Of a DNA stretch of 64,000 nt, positions 43,629-53,910 are shown in pieces. Source of the stretch: Craterostigma plantagineum (lineage: Eukaryota > Streptophyta > Magnoliopsida > Lamiales > Linderniaceae); NCBI GenBank assembly GCA_027422505.1, contig JAPQWV010000741.1, positions 1-64,000 on the forward strand. The letters are read 5' to 3'. Positions within the stretch are counted from its first letter, which is position 1; the number at the start of each line of letters is the position of its first letter. A program made the translations under genes and the position numbers. Below the pieces are notes generated by a model, which was not told the DNA's origin, made no database searches, and saw only the letters and a list, made by a program, of their open reading frames with translations.

Positions 43629-46247
43629 ATGACTGACAAAGATCAAAATACACTTGAAGCACTTGAGGCGGCTGCCAACCAAAGAGAGGTCGCTCGCATC
43701 GAACTCCACGCGCGCACTTATGTCCCACCACCCGAGGAGATCTTCCCACTAAGTCAATGGGCGGCCCTGATTCCCAACAACTATATGGTGGACTTGAACA
43801 GTTTTCGGTGCGATGCCCCCGTTATTATAGAAATTCTCAAAGGGCACCCACTTCGCCACGCCCTCACTCATGGCGAACCAGAAGCACAGGTGTACCTTCA
43901 ACAATTCTGGCATACGCTGCAGATAGCTGGACCACTACGCCTTGCCAAGACCTTATCCGCCCATATCGATCAAGAAACGGTGGTCCTCACACCCAAAATA
44001 CTCCAAGATGTTCTTCAACTCCCGGTCTACTCACCCTACGATCCACCACCAACACACGACCAACTCATTGAAGACATCGACAGACTGGGCTATCAACCAG
44101 ATACCAAGAAGAAGAAAGGCCCACTTGTCCTCAGTGAAGTCATCACCCGCAATCTACCACAACCCTGGCGAACACTGTACCTGCTGGTGAACAAGTGTAT
44201 GTCAGGAAAGCATGCTGGTCAGGACCGCGGAAACATTCAAATCCTCACAATCATGACCGGCATCGCTCACAACCGCAAGTACAACTACGCCGACATCATC
44301 TGGGTGGACCTAGTCTCGATGATCCAGCGACGCGACCGGGAAGTCGCCAAGGGAGTCCCGAACCGCTTCGTCCCATACATGCGATGGCTCCCAGCTCTGA
44401 TCAAGCACTTCCGCCTGCACTCAACCAACATCCGCATCCGTCCGGCAGCAGAGCACTTCCAAATCCCAACTGTCGAGAAGTTCGCCAAGAAGAACACACC
44501 GGGGAAGGATCGACACGCAATGGTGATTCCGGACGACGTGCTCGCCTACGCCGACCAGACCAACCCGCACGTCCAAGAATACCGTGCCTCAACCGCATCC
44601 TTCCGTGAAACCCCGCGCCCTCTATCCACTGTCCCTACGGAGCAGATCAACCCCCCTGCTCCTAACCTCGGGACTAGCCAACCCCCCACCACCACCTCCA
44701 AAAAGTCATCGAGTCACGCCACATCCTCTTCCACCCGCGTTACGAAAAAACGGGCGCGTAAGGATGACGTAAGCCGTCCCACGGAGCGTCGATCGAAACA
44801 AAAACACGATCGACCTCCTCCGCCACAAATAAGCCGAGCCGAACCAATAGGTACAGGAGGTGATGTGTTCACCTCCCGAGTAGAAGACGTGGCATCTGGC
44901 TCAACCACGCAAACAACCCCACCAATCCACTTATCTTCCTCTCTACAGGAAGGTATTTCATTCCACGAGGAGCCACGTATACCATCGACATCCCACTTGG
45001 AGATGATCGATGTTGAAACAAGCAGTCCCTCGCCTCAGACTGCATCCTCTTCATGCACATCGAGTCTAGTCCCCTCACTCCCCATAATTTCTCCCGTTTC
45101 TAGGACACATACACCTCTTACCGCACCACAGAGTCTTCATGACTCTGTCAGAACGCTCGCTGATGTCTCTGTGACTGAGAGCGGAAGACCTAGCACGGCC
45201 AACATCACAACAACCGTGAGCCTAGGCCATCATTCGATTGAGTCTGTCTCATCGACGATGCTAACGGGAAGTCTGAGTGACCCCGTCTTTTCCAGACCTG
45301 TGCAAACGGGCGGCCGATCGGCGATATTCATCGAGTCGGTGTCAGTTGGATTTCTCCGTGATTCCAACCTGTTTACTTTACCCCAATTCGTCACCGAGAC
45401 CGCGCTAGAGACACGTCTTCAAGAGTTTGCAAAGACTCTTGAGGCGTCGATTCTCGATCAAGTCTACGCGTGTCTCGATGCGTCCACCGTCGACAAAGGC
45501 AAAGGTGTGGCCCCGGAGACGCCACCACCCATGCAACACACGGACGTAGATGCTCTTCTCTCCTCCATCTCTGCCAAGGAGCTCTTCTACATCCTCCGAG
45601 CCCGATTCGAATCGATGACGGAACTTGACGAGGAAGAACAGGAGATGAAGCGCATCTTGACTCAACCGATGTCCTGCCGTGCTCAAGGCGAATCTAGCAG
45701 GACCAGGCGCGACGATCAAGATGATGATCAAGATCGCCGCGAGGGGGAGAATAGGCAGCTGGGCTCACAATCCCAAGGATTCATGCAATCGACGCCGCCC
45801 TCCTCCTCTGGACCTGAAACGACGCCCGCACCAGAAACCTCACAACCCACTAGCCAAAAATCCCACCTTGTTCACCATGAGTCACTAGCCAAATCACCCT
45901 CACCACTACCCATTACCGTCTCCGAAACTCTAATCGTCACATCGACGTTAGAGACCACCTCAGCATCGTCTCCACCCACCACCTCAGAACCTCTAGCTGT
46001 CACATCGACGTTAGAGGCCACCACCACATCTACACCACCCGTCACCCAAATCATCCTTGCCAAAACCATCATCTCAACCGAACCACCAGAATCTCCACCA
46101 CAACCATCCCCACAATCCACAAACTCCTCCGAAACAACACCCTCGCCACCACACAGCGACACTCCTCTCAACACCGACCCCAACGTAGCTCCCGAGGACG
46201 TCTACTGCGCACAGAACGAGATCGAAGCCTACATCTTCAACGATTAA
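43629..46247 (+). CDS. ORF3 N-terminal part of inner element, unknown function
   Basis: 872 codons from ATG to TAA, in the same frame as the following 366 codons. Residues about 30-300 form a compact, non-repetitive domain. Landmarks are LKGHPLRHALT (70-80), QQFWHT (91-96), LQDVLQLP (125-132), SGKHAGQD (192-199), LTIMTG (206-211) and HNRKYNYADI (214-223). The rest is Ser/Thr/Pro-rich with a basic KKRARK patch, probably disordered. I recall similar proteins annotated as hypothetical next to copia pol in asterids. It sits where Sireviruses carry an envelope-like ORF. I see no signal peptide or convincing membrane segment, so an envelope role is unsupported. Confidence 0.8.
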   Translation: MTDKDQNTLEALEAAANQREVARIELHARTYVPPPEEIFPLSQWAALIPNNYMVDLNSFRCDAPVIIEILKGHPLRHALTHGEPEAQVYLQQFWHTLQIAGPLRLAKTLSAHIDQETVVLTPKILQDVLQLPVYSPYDPPPTHDQLIEDIDRLGYQPDTKKKKGPLVLSEVITRNLPQPWRTLYLLVNKCMSGKHAGQDRGNIQILTIMTGIAHNRKYNYADIIWVDLVSMIQRRDREVAKGVPNRFVPYMRWLPALIKHFRLHSTNIRIRPAAEHFQIPTVEKFAKKNTPGKDRHAMVIPDDVLAYADQTNPHVQEYRASTASFRETPRPLSTVPTEQINPPAPNLGTSQPPTTTSKKSSSHATSSSTRVTKKRARKDDVSRPTERRSKQKHDRPPPPQISRAEPIGTGGDVFTSRVEDVASGSTTQTTPPIHLSSSLQEGISFHEEPRIPSTSHLEMIDVETSSPSPQTASSSCTSSLVPSLPIISPVSRTHTPLTAPQSLHDSVRTLADVSVTESGRPSTANITTTVSLGHHSIESVSSTMLTGSLSDPVFSRPVQTGGRSAIFIESVSVGFLRDSNLFTLPQFVTETALETRLQEFAKTLEASILDQVYACLDASTVDKGKGVAPETPPPMQHTDVDALLSSISAKELFYILRARFESMTELDEEEQEMKRILTQPMSCRAQGESSRTRRDDQDDDQDRREGENRQLGSQSQGFMQSTPPSSSGPETTPAPETSQPTSQKSHLVHHESLAKSPSPLPITVSETLIVTSTLETTSASSPPTTSEPLAVTSTLEATTTSTPPVTQIILAKTIISTEPPESPPQPSPQSTNSSETTPSPPHSDTPLNTDPNVAPEDVYCAQNEIEAYIFND

Positions 46248-47345
46248 TGGCTGTACACACCCGTCGATGCAGTAGCAGCCAGGAAGCTGGTGGAAAACGC
46301 TCGACGTCTGCTGATGGAAGCCTCACTAACGCTGATCAACACAGCAGACAACGAGGACGGAGAGGAGTACGACGCTGAACCGGCCGAGCTTGAGGACATC
46401 CTGCAATTCCAAGCGCAGCAAACTGAGGCCCCTGCTGCTCAAACGGATGCACCCACGGTGGATATACCGGAAGCACCGTGGGAAAACAAAAAGATCACCG
46501 CACCGTTTCAAGAAGAGATCAGGAAGAGGATCTGGCGACGCAAGGAGCAGATCATCACCACCTTCGACGAGTATGAGCTGATGAACATCCAAAGTTGGAG
46601 CGAGAGAAAGAAGCAACTCTATCGATGGAGCCTTCTGTGCCACAAATGCACAAATAGGACGCTATCCGATGAGGAAAACATCGCTCAGGAAATGAGTCGG
46701 GCCCCCATCTGCAAAGTCACTGACCTCCGCCAAGAATCCAAAGGACCTGTCCATTACCCAGTATTCACGGTAATGAGGCAGGATGAGAGCTACTGTGAAG
46801 TCAGTGAGGCGGACTTCAAGTTTCTGCGCCTGAGCGACCTGTACAGCATGCTGGAATCCAAGCAGTTCAGACTCGTCCTCAGAAGTTCTGGACATCTCAT
46901 ACGTGCTGAACCGGTCACCATGGGATATGTGGCTATCAAACGCCACATGCTCCGACAGGTCAGATTCTTCGCCACCCATGATCTGCAGATGGCGGTGGAG
47001 CACAACCTAAAGAAGGTGAATCTGACTCGCCCATCTTTCAAGAACGCGGACGACTACCGAGAGGGCGATGTGATCGACGGAGACGATCCGGCGGTCGCCT
47101 ACTCGAACTATAAGGGAAAGATGAGGATGCTGCGCTGCTCTGAAGTGGCAAAGTTCTCGGATGGAACGCTCACCATCATCCAAGACAAACTAATGAAGAT
47201 CTGCCGCATACTTTCAGAAGAAGATCCCCTCTGCCGATCCAAGTTCGCGAAGCTCATTGACGCTATAGCTGATAGAATGGTTCTTCGAAGGAATCTCCGC
47301 GCCTTCGAGTTCAAACTAGGGCTTCGCGAAACACTCACACGGTAA
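46248..47345 (+). CDS. ORF3 C-terminal part, in frame after a TAA
   Basis: Reading continues in the same frame directly after TAA (46245-46247) with WLYTPVDAVAARKLVENARR and ends at TAA 47343-47345; an internal ATG at 46290 opens a 351-codon ORF. It has an acidic segment, a helical region (RKRIWRRKEQIITTFDEYEL) and a C-terminal domain with the landmark KFSDGTL, known to me from hypothetical proteins linked to plant retrotransposons. The absence of any frameshift over 3.7 kb is striking, given two or more in pol. The single stop may be recent or read through. Confidence 0.75.
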   Translation, partial: WLYTPVDAVAARKLVENARRLLMEASLTLINTADNEDGEEYDAEPAELEDILQFQAQQTEAPAAQTDAPTVDIPEAPWENKKITAPFQEEIRKRIWRRKEQIITTFDEYELMNIQSWSERKKQLYRWSLLCHKCTNRTLSDEENIAQEMSRAPICKVTDLRQESKGPVHYPVFTVMRQDESYCEVSEADFKFLRLSDLYSMLESKQFRLVLRSSGHLIRAEPVTMGYVAIKRHMLRQVRFFATHDLQMAVEHNLKKVNLTRPSFKNADDYREGDVIDGDDPAVAYSNYKGKMRMLRCSEVAKFSDGTLTIIQDKLMKICRILSEEDPLCRSKFAKLIDAIADRMVLRRNLRAFEFKLGLRETLTR

Positions 47346-47390
47346 TCCACCATCCCAACGCCCAAGATTCAAGACTCCCAACAATTGACA

Positions 47391-47403
47391 CAAAGGGGGA
47401 GAT
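47391..47403 (+). other. Terminal polypurine tract of inner element
   Basis: ACAAAGGGGGAGAT lies immediately before the 3' LTR start TGTTAGG. This is the expected site for plus-strand priming. Confidence 0.85.
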
Positions 47404-47700
47404 TGTTAGGATATTTAATTGGTTGTGTCAATAGTTTAAGTCTTGGGATTAATTATGTAATTATCTTTAGCTTGGGCTTTGGACTAGATAGTAATTATTT
47501 TATTATTAGTGATTGGGCCTTAATATACCTAGGGTTAATGTGGTATATAAGGTTTTACCAACTCACTTTGAAAGCTAATCAAAGATCAAAATGCTTACTC
47601 TTATTTTCACACACTACACACACTCAAAGGTGAGAAACTCTCCCTTCTTCATTCCATTTAGCCTCTTTGATTCCTTGTTTGGTGCATTGCGGGACCAACA
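47404..47700 (+). repeat. 3' LTR of inner element
   Basis: 297 bp, two substitutions from the 5' LTR. It is followed by the GGCAC duplication. Confidence 0.92.
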
Positions 47701-47705
47701 GGCAC

Positions 47706-48063
47706 TTATCAAGACATGTCACACAAGTCAATTTGCACAGTTAAGTATCTGAGTGTAAGATTCGATAACGCAGTGTAAGATCAGCACAGATATATCTGGA
47801 GATCAGAGTAAAATATTGAGAAAGCATAGAAGCATCAAAGATATATCATAAAAGCAAATATTATATAGATTAGGGTTCAACGAACTTCCCTAAACACCAA
47901 CTACCAGCCAAAACACCAAAATACTTAGACGCTTAATCGCCTAGCACTTACCTTACTACTCCCCCTTCATCATAAAAAAGGCGGGAGGGACACTTAAGAG
48001 CTAAAAACGATACTAGCAGAGCGGAATATCCTAAAACTAAGAGCATGGAACATGTGGGGCAGC
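47706..48063 (-). other. Outer-element 3' UTR, continued
   Basis: It joins 33398-33754 across the inner insertion. It holds another PPT-like box (minus strand GATGAAGGGGGAGTAG, near 47960) and no ORF. Confidence 0.55.
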
Positions 48064-48421
48064 CTACTGGCTTGAAGATGTTTCAGAATCGGCGGGTTTG
48101 GGAAGGGACTTCTTGACCAGCTTGGAGAGCTTGGACAGTTTCAGCGACAGCTCGGTATATTGTTCTTTGAGCTTGCGGAAGCGCTTCTGATTATCAGCCT
48201 TGATATAGGCGGTGCAACACGGAGATTCATGCCTTCCCTACGCTGAGCTCATCCTCGTAATCGTCGTCCTCGTCGCTTTTGACCTTTGCTTTTCCCTTCG
48301 CAGCAGATCGTTTCTGGGCACTATCGACTGACCTGTTCTCCTTTGCCTTGAACCAACCTTGGCTCTTGGAGTGATGAATTCCCATGCGCTTTAGGGTCAC
48401 AAGGTCCACCACATGGACAAC
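48064..48421 (-). pseudogene. ORF3 of outer element, C-terminal piece
   Basis: On the minus strand it reads from the gypsy insertion site through TLKRMGIHHSKSQGWFKAKE, a Lys/Asp/Glu-rich stretch and a coiled-coil-like tail (RKLKEQYTELSLKLSKLSKL), to TAG at 48064-48066. At least one frame change lies near 48230. It was separated from its N-terminal part (56657-57880) by the gypsy element. The function is unknown. Confidence 0.65.
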
Positions 48422-48426
48422 CTTAT

Positions 48427-51142
48427 TGTAACGACCCAACTTCCTAGATACGTATTTTGGCGGATTTTCGCAGCGTAAGCAGCGGTAAACCCATTAAATT
48501 AAAACTTTTAAAATATAATAATACAAATACGGTCGATGTCTAAATCCATAAGTTCAAACCCAAACACATTTTGATTCATTTGGCCCAAGCCCAAATTTAA
48601 AAACACGAAACATAAACTCGTTCCACAGGTCGCGTCCCATGTACTGCGCCGCCCTCAAAAGTCCGTGGAGTCACCGCCATCAGCCGTATTACCTACACAC
48701 GTAAACCCTGAGCTTTTGCCCAGTAGATGAAAATATGCATGAATACAAATGCTCTCACATCCCAAACTCGACACATCTCACAAAATGCACGCTCGACTCT
48801 TTTCTCATAGCTCATCATCATCTCAACTCATCTCATCGCAATCAGGGCCCGAGGCTTAGGAACTAAAGGCAACACGCGCGCAGGGGTCAGTAGCTCGGGA
48901 GGCCCCACTCCCCACAAGGGTCAGTAGCTCGGGAGGCCCACTCCCCACATCTCAATAATATAGTGCGCCTTAGTCCTAACCTCACTACTCAAACAATTCG
49001 ACGACCATCAATCGGTCATAAATATCCCACTCAACATCGCTATACAATATTACCATGACTCCATACGGTTCTCTCTTCTCGTACCATGTGTATGCAAATG
49101 TCGTGCAAGTAGAATGCAACATATAAAATGCATCATATTAGATAACAACATATCGACCTGAGATATAATCTCGGCCCGATCTCAAAACTATCATACACCA
49201 AATAATTCGGGCCCGAAGCCCGCGTTCCGATTTAATCTGACCGAAACATTAATCAACGAAACTCTCACCAAAATTTCACTAAGGGTTCCCAAAATTTAAT
49301 CCTTTTCACTTTAAGACCCTAATTTCACAATTGATCCTTAATTTAATATATTTTAAAATTCTAACGTCCAACTTTCAAAATATCACTTAAATTTCTAATT
49401 TAAAAATTTATTTCTGAATTTTTTTCATTTAAAATCCAAAATCTCATAATTTACTTTTTAGGATCCGAAAATTTTTCTAAGTTTCAGATCTGCCCCAAAT
49501 CATTGAAAATTTCAGATCCGCCTCGAAAGCTTTATATTTCTTGAAAAATTATCCCTGTTCGAATTAAATTCCCAGCCCCAAGATTTTTAGAACTTTTCAA
49601 TTTAGTTCCCATATATTTTTAAAATTACACAAAGGACCCCAATTATTTATTCCGAATTTCAAATCTACCCCAAAAGCTTTATATTTCTTTAAAATCTCCC
49701 CTGTTCGAATTTTACATTCTCAGCCCCTGATTTTTATAACTTTTCAATCTAGTCCCTAAACTTTGGAAAACCCAAATATAATCCAAAACTCAAATTTTCT
49801 TAAATCTTTACCAACACCCTAAACTTCCTAAATTGACTCAATCTACCCAATATTCTGCCCCTCACCCAAATTTAACCCTCATGGCCGAAAGTTGAAGAAA
49901 AACTCTAGAAAACCCTAATTTGCACTTTTACCTGAACTTTCCAAATCTAACCAATCTTGCCCTTAAAAATTCCAACTCTTATTTCCAATCCCTAACTTCT
50001 TTTATCTCCCTAAATCGCAATGGCAAAAAATAACGTATAAGGAATTAACATAAAAGCATGCAAAATCAACACGAATTCACGTAGAAAGTCACGTTCGATC
50101 TTGATCATAACTCGGCACATAATCATGCAAGCAACGAGATGACTCATGCAACACGTAAAATCTCGACCCTAATTTTGTTTACGTATGTAGATGATCTTCA
50201 CCTACCTTACGTCCGTAGAGAGCTACATTACGAGTTATTTTTACGTGATCCCGACCCTAGGATTTCGATCCCGAGCTCCTCCACGTGTCTGCGGGTTTTT
50301 CTTTTTCTCCCGGTTCTCTACCGCGATCTCTCCCGCGATTTCTCCCTCTCTCCCGCAATCTCTCCTTCTCTTTTCTCTCTTCCCTCTTCTCCTTCTCTTC
50401 TTCCTCTCTTTTCTTTCTTTTTGTTTCTTTCCTTTCTCTTCCTTTCTCTCTGTTTTTTTCTCTTCTTTTCTCTTCCCTCTCTCTTTTTCACGTTATCTTC
50501 CCCTCTCCCTTTTCTTTCCTTCTCCTTTCTTTATTCTCTTGTCTAGGTGGCATTAGGTGGTTTATTTATGTCATTTGGTGATGACTTTGTCCTAATACTC
50601 ATGGAGAGAATTAGTTGTCATTTTGCTCTCTCCTTTTCCTTTCCTTTCTTTTTCTTTTCTCCCCTCATCTCTCCCACACGTTATCTCCTCTCCCTTTTCT
50701 TTAATTTGGTTGTTACTTTTGTTTCCATGCTCACATGGAGGTAGATGGAGGTGATGAGGTGGGGTGTTTTGGTTTTATTACCTCATCATGTAAAGATAAT
50801 TATTTTATAGTTATTGTTTTATTTTATTGTACCAACCTCAAATGGAGGAACATATTTATTTATTTTTCTCTTAATTTATTGCAGCCATAATTAAATTATT
50901 ATTATTATTATTATTATTACTATTATTATTTTTAAAATATTTATTTATTTGGGCTTTCACTTCTTGTTTACGGCCCAATTAAATTTTATTAAAGGACCAA
51001 ACTCCCAACCTTTATTTTGGGCCATTATTCTCTTCATTTGGTCCATACATAACTTTTGGTCCATTTAAATTTTTTCGGGCCCAATTGTAAATTTTTGGCC
51101 CGATTCGAAAAGAAATCTTTTCTTGTTCGAAACTTGATTTCC
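48427..51142 (-). repeat. 3' LTR of gypsy element (start truncated)
   Basis: It aligns with 53911-56570 at high identity. In element orientation the first about 80 bp of the LTR are missing, replaced by gypsy-coding sequence from 51143. It has an extra copy of the GGGTCAGTAGCTCGGGAGG block at 48900-48940. Confidence 0.82.
50300..50530. repeat. Long CT-rich (polypyrimidine) tract in LTR
   Basis: About 230 bp is almost pure C+T on the plus strand, hence GA-rich in element orientation. The overlapping Ser/Phe/Leu frames at 50139-50581 are low-complexity artefacts. The same tract is in the other LTR at about 55771-56000. Confidence 0.8.
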
Positions 51143-51885
51143 CAAGTGGCTTCTCCCAAGTGGCTTCTCCCAATACTTGGCTTTCTTCATAGCTCAAGTC
51201 TGACTTCAATCGTTGATGAAGTGATTCGCCCTGCACTTCATGGCTCAGGTCTGGGACGTACTTCGTAATGTAGATACATGGAAGACGTCATGAACTTGTG
51301 CGAGAGATGTGGGCAATTCGAGTTGATATGTCACTTCTCCAACTCGTTTCGCAATTGTGGAAGGTCCGATATATTTCGGACTCAACTTCGCTTTCTTCCC
51401 GAAGTTGGTTATTTCCACATCGAGTTGGCACAGATCCGTATTCATGGATTTACGGCTCAAAGCATTTGCAACTACGTTCTCTTTGCCTGTGTGATAATTT
51501 ATCACACAGTCGTAGTCTTTTACTAACTCGAGCCATCGTCTGTGCCTCATGTTTAACTCCTTCTGCGTGAAGAAGTACTTTAGGCTTTTATGATCTGTGA
51601 AGATCTCGCATCGTTCTCCGTATAGATAATGTAGCCCGATTTTTCAGGGCAAACACCACCGTTGCAATTTCCAAATCACGTGTGGGGTAGTATGGTTTCA
51701 GCTGGTCGGGAGGCATACGCAATTACCTTCTCGTTCTGCATCAACACGTATCCCAAGACATTCTTAGAAGCGTCACTGTATTGCAAGAACATGCGCTGTT
51801 GTTAGTCGCTTGCTTCAACTCCTGAAAGTTTTCTTCACACGCTTCCGTCCACTTAAATGGGACTTTCTTCTTCATTAGAAATGAA
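51143..51885 (-). pseudogene. Gypsy RT/RNase H fused to integrase C-end by deletion
   Basis: In minus orientation, a frameshifted RT/RNase H tail ([49 protein letters not shown]) ends near 51440. It runs directly into the integrase C-terminal region ([30 protein letters not shown]) and a DLSYEE-type tail near 51180. The integrase zinc finger and DDE core are missing, so a large internal deletion joined the two ends. These motifs are those of Ty3/gypsy chromoviruses. Confidence 0.82.
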
Positions 51886-52704
51886 GTTGAAAATTGAAGA
51901 AACTAAGTTGAGAAGATCACGATGAGCAGTTGCCGTTGGATCTAAACTGGCGCGCGATCTAATGGCTAGGATTTGAAAGCTGAAGATTAAATTTTGTTCG
52001 CAGGATATCGCGCGAATAAGTCAACGGCTGAGATGTTTAGAAAGTGAATGAAGAGGATGGTGAATCGTGAGCGTCGGATCAAAGATCGGATGGATGGTAG
52101 TGAAGGTGCTATTTCACTTATAGAGTCGCATGCGATTCTTGCTCCAACACGCGGAAATGTAAGACCACGTGGCGACTTGTGGAGTGTTCGATCGGATAAT
52201 GTACGACGAGGATAGATCTTGTACTCTCACTTAAAACAAAATCTGACTTGTCCAAATTTCCCATTCCACTTTCTCGAGCATATAACTCACTCTAGAGTGA
52301 AAATCACAGTGAGGTGAAAGCACAAGAGTTGTAGAAGGGATAGAGATCTGTAACTTTTGTGTTGTGATCGATAAGAAAGGAAGCTTGGCTGATCCGTGAC
52401 TGAAGTTCAGCCGTGTTTGTGCGTTAGTTCGCCGTACTTTCCAACATGTTTCTGTCGTGGACATTGATGTAAAAGTGAGCAATTTTTTTTTTCGTATTGG
52501 ATATCAACATCTTTCTTCGAGATTTTGGATTAGATTTTTGTGATAAAACGTCCAAAGCGATTATCTTCATGCGCGTGATTTCTCAAATCGAGATTACGGC
52601 GTTCGAAGAAAAATCTGATCTCGAATTTAATGGAACTTACCTTTATACGGCGTTTGACGAAAACTCGAAATTTATGAGGTTTATCCCTTCGCTTCACTCA
52701 CGCC

Positions 52705-52712
52705 TATAAATA
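52705..52712 (+). promoter_or_regulatory. TATA box before the 53-codon ORF
   Basis: TATAAATA lies 72 bp upstream of the ATG at 52777, in a GC-poor context with CACAACACAATTT-type leader sequence. The spacing is what a short 5' UTR would need. Confidence 0.45.
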
Positions 52713-52776
52713 TGTACTTGATGCACGCTATTTTTCACAACACAATTTTCTCAGTTTAGATCATTTAAACTTCACC

Positions 52777-52938
52777 ATGTATAACTTTGGAGAAAATGCA
52801 GAGCGTGAGAACATCCCTCACGAACCTCTTGAGAGTCTCGAAAGACTTAAGTCCGAGTTATTCCTTCTCTTAGGTTTGCTCGCATTGGTGATTGCTATTT
52901 TGGTAATGTGGATTGTTAATCATTGTACTTGCTTCTAG
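52777..52938 (+). CDS. 53-residue peptide with one predicted membrane segment
   Basis: ATG in a good context (TTCACCATGT) opens 53 codons ending in TAG. The first 25 residues are hydrophilic and acidic. Residues about 27-47 (ELFLLLGLLALVIAILVMWI) form one strong membrane helix. The tail is short, ending HCTCF. A TATA box lies 72 bp upstream. Downstream (52960-53045), TTTTAATCTTCC, TTGTAATATG and TTATGTAATGG resemble plant poly(A) signals. No family is recognised. It could be a captured host micro-peptide gene, or a movement-protein-like small ORF from an integrated plant DNA virus; both are speculation. Confidence 0.4.
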   Translation: MYNFGENAERENIPHEPLESLERLKSELFLLLGLLALVIAILVMWIVNHCTCF

Positions 52939-53480
52939 TTTTTGTGTAATTGTTGCTACTAAATAAGGAAGTTTTAATCTTCCAATTTTTTAATTTTTTT
53001 TTTGTTGGGTTGTAATATGCTTTTCAGTTATGTAATAGTTATGTAATGGAAAATTTCGCATACATATATCGATTCTCCCATATTTTCTCTACATCCCCGT
53101 CTAAGTTTCCACATTCTCTAGACATACTTATTCCTATTCCTACCATGCTTCCGATGCGCACTCTATGTGTAGATGATTATTTTCTCCATAATATGTATTA
53201 TACGTACATACTTATTTCAGCTCTATCCTAATATTTTGTTATATTTGAAAATAGTACGTAAAGTCCAAACTCTAATTTGCAGTAAACATTTCAGATGAGG
53301 CCTAAATTTAATTACTGCCCAAAAATTACTAGTTGCGGCAAGAATCCTTTTTATCAAATAAACCCCGATTTTACCAAATAATTTACGCCGAGTTTTATCA
53401 AACTCTTTTTTTTTGTGATACGATTTATGTTTCGTTTGTGTAACAGCCATTTTCGCATATAACAAGTTCAACTCTTTTTA

Positions 53481-53896
53481 TTTCGCCGTTTATCATATAA
53501 ATTTTTAACTTCCCGAATTTCAGCTTGGTCCAATTCGGTCAAGCCCAAATTTGACAAAGCCCAAATTTCGAAAAGGCCCAAACTTTAAATTTCGTCAAAT
53601 TCCTAATTGGTCCGAATTTTCACCTGAATTTCAAAGCAACCCCAAATTCGATCAAAGGTCTGGATTTTAGTAATCCTCCTCATACCTTAATTCAACCAAG
53701 ATTCTCCTGCCAATCTATGTATAAAAGTACAAAATCTATAGCTTTCGAACACATCAAGGATCACATAAAATCACACAAAATTCATGTAAAGCATATATCA
53801 GAAAATCGTAAATCACGTTTTAAACTTACAGGCGTAGGCTGATCCTCCAGGCTTTTGAGCGGCAGTACATGGGTCTACAGAACCTATAACCTAATG
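53481..53896 (-). other. Leader of gypsy element
   Basis: Non-coding DNA between the PBS and the unexplained insert. It contains repeated AAATTTCG/GGCCCAA-type blocks. Confidence 0.4.
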
Positions 53897-53908
53897 CTCT
53901 GATACCAC
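53897..53908 (-). other. Primer-binding site of gypsy element
   Basis: The complement of GCTCTGATACCA is TGGTATCAGAGC, the initiator-Met tRNA PBS, placed 2 nt from the LTR at 53911. It sets the element's orientation. Confidence 0.9.
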
Positions 53909-53910
53909 CT

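Larger units (their letters stand above)
33760..47700 (+). mobile_element. Inner, young Sirevirus-like Ty1/copia element (13.9 kb)
   Basis: The 297-bp LTRs (33760-34056 and 47404-47700) differ at only two positions. Both flanks carry GGCAC (33755-33759 and 47701-47705). Order: LTR, PBS, about 1.5-kb leader, gag, basic linker ORF, protease-integrase, RT-RNase H, PPT-like cluster, spacer, giant ORF3, PPT, LTR. Small deletions and stops break gag and pol, yet ORF3 has a single stop in about 1,239 codons. Near-identical LTRs mean a recent insertion. Confidence 0.92.
51886..53480. other. Insert of unknown origin inside gypsy element
   Basis: This stretch lies between gypsy RT remnants and the gypsy leader but shows no gypsy gag or pol motifs on either strand. 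It contains a small gene-like unit on the plus strand (TATA 52705, ORF 52777-52938). It may be captured host or viral DNA; the boundaries are approximate. Confidence 0.4.

Noticed and set aside
45100..46240. Mucin-like secreted protein in the Ser/Thr/Pro-rich part of ORF3
   Set aside because: No signal peptide or membrane anchor is visible and the stretch is in frame with retrotransposon ORF3, so it is better read as a disordered linker.
50139..50581. Ser/Phe/Leu-rich frames over the CT tract (also 55610-56052)
   Set aside because: Low-complexity artefacts of a pyrimidine tract inside an LTR; all three frames are open for the same reason.
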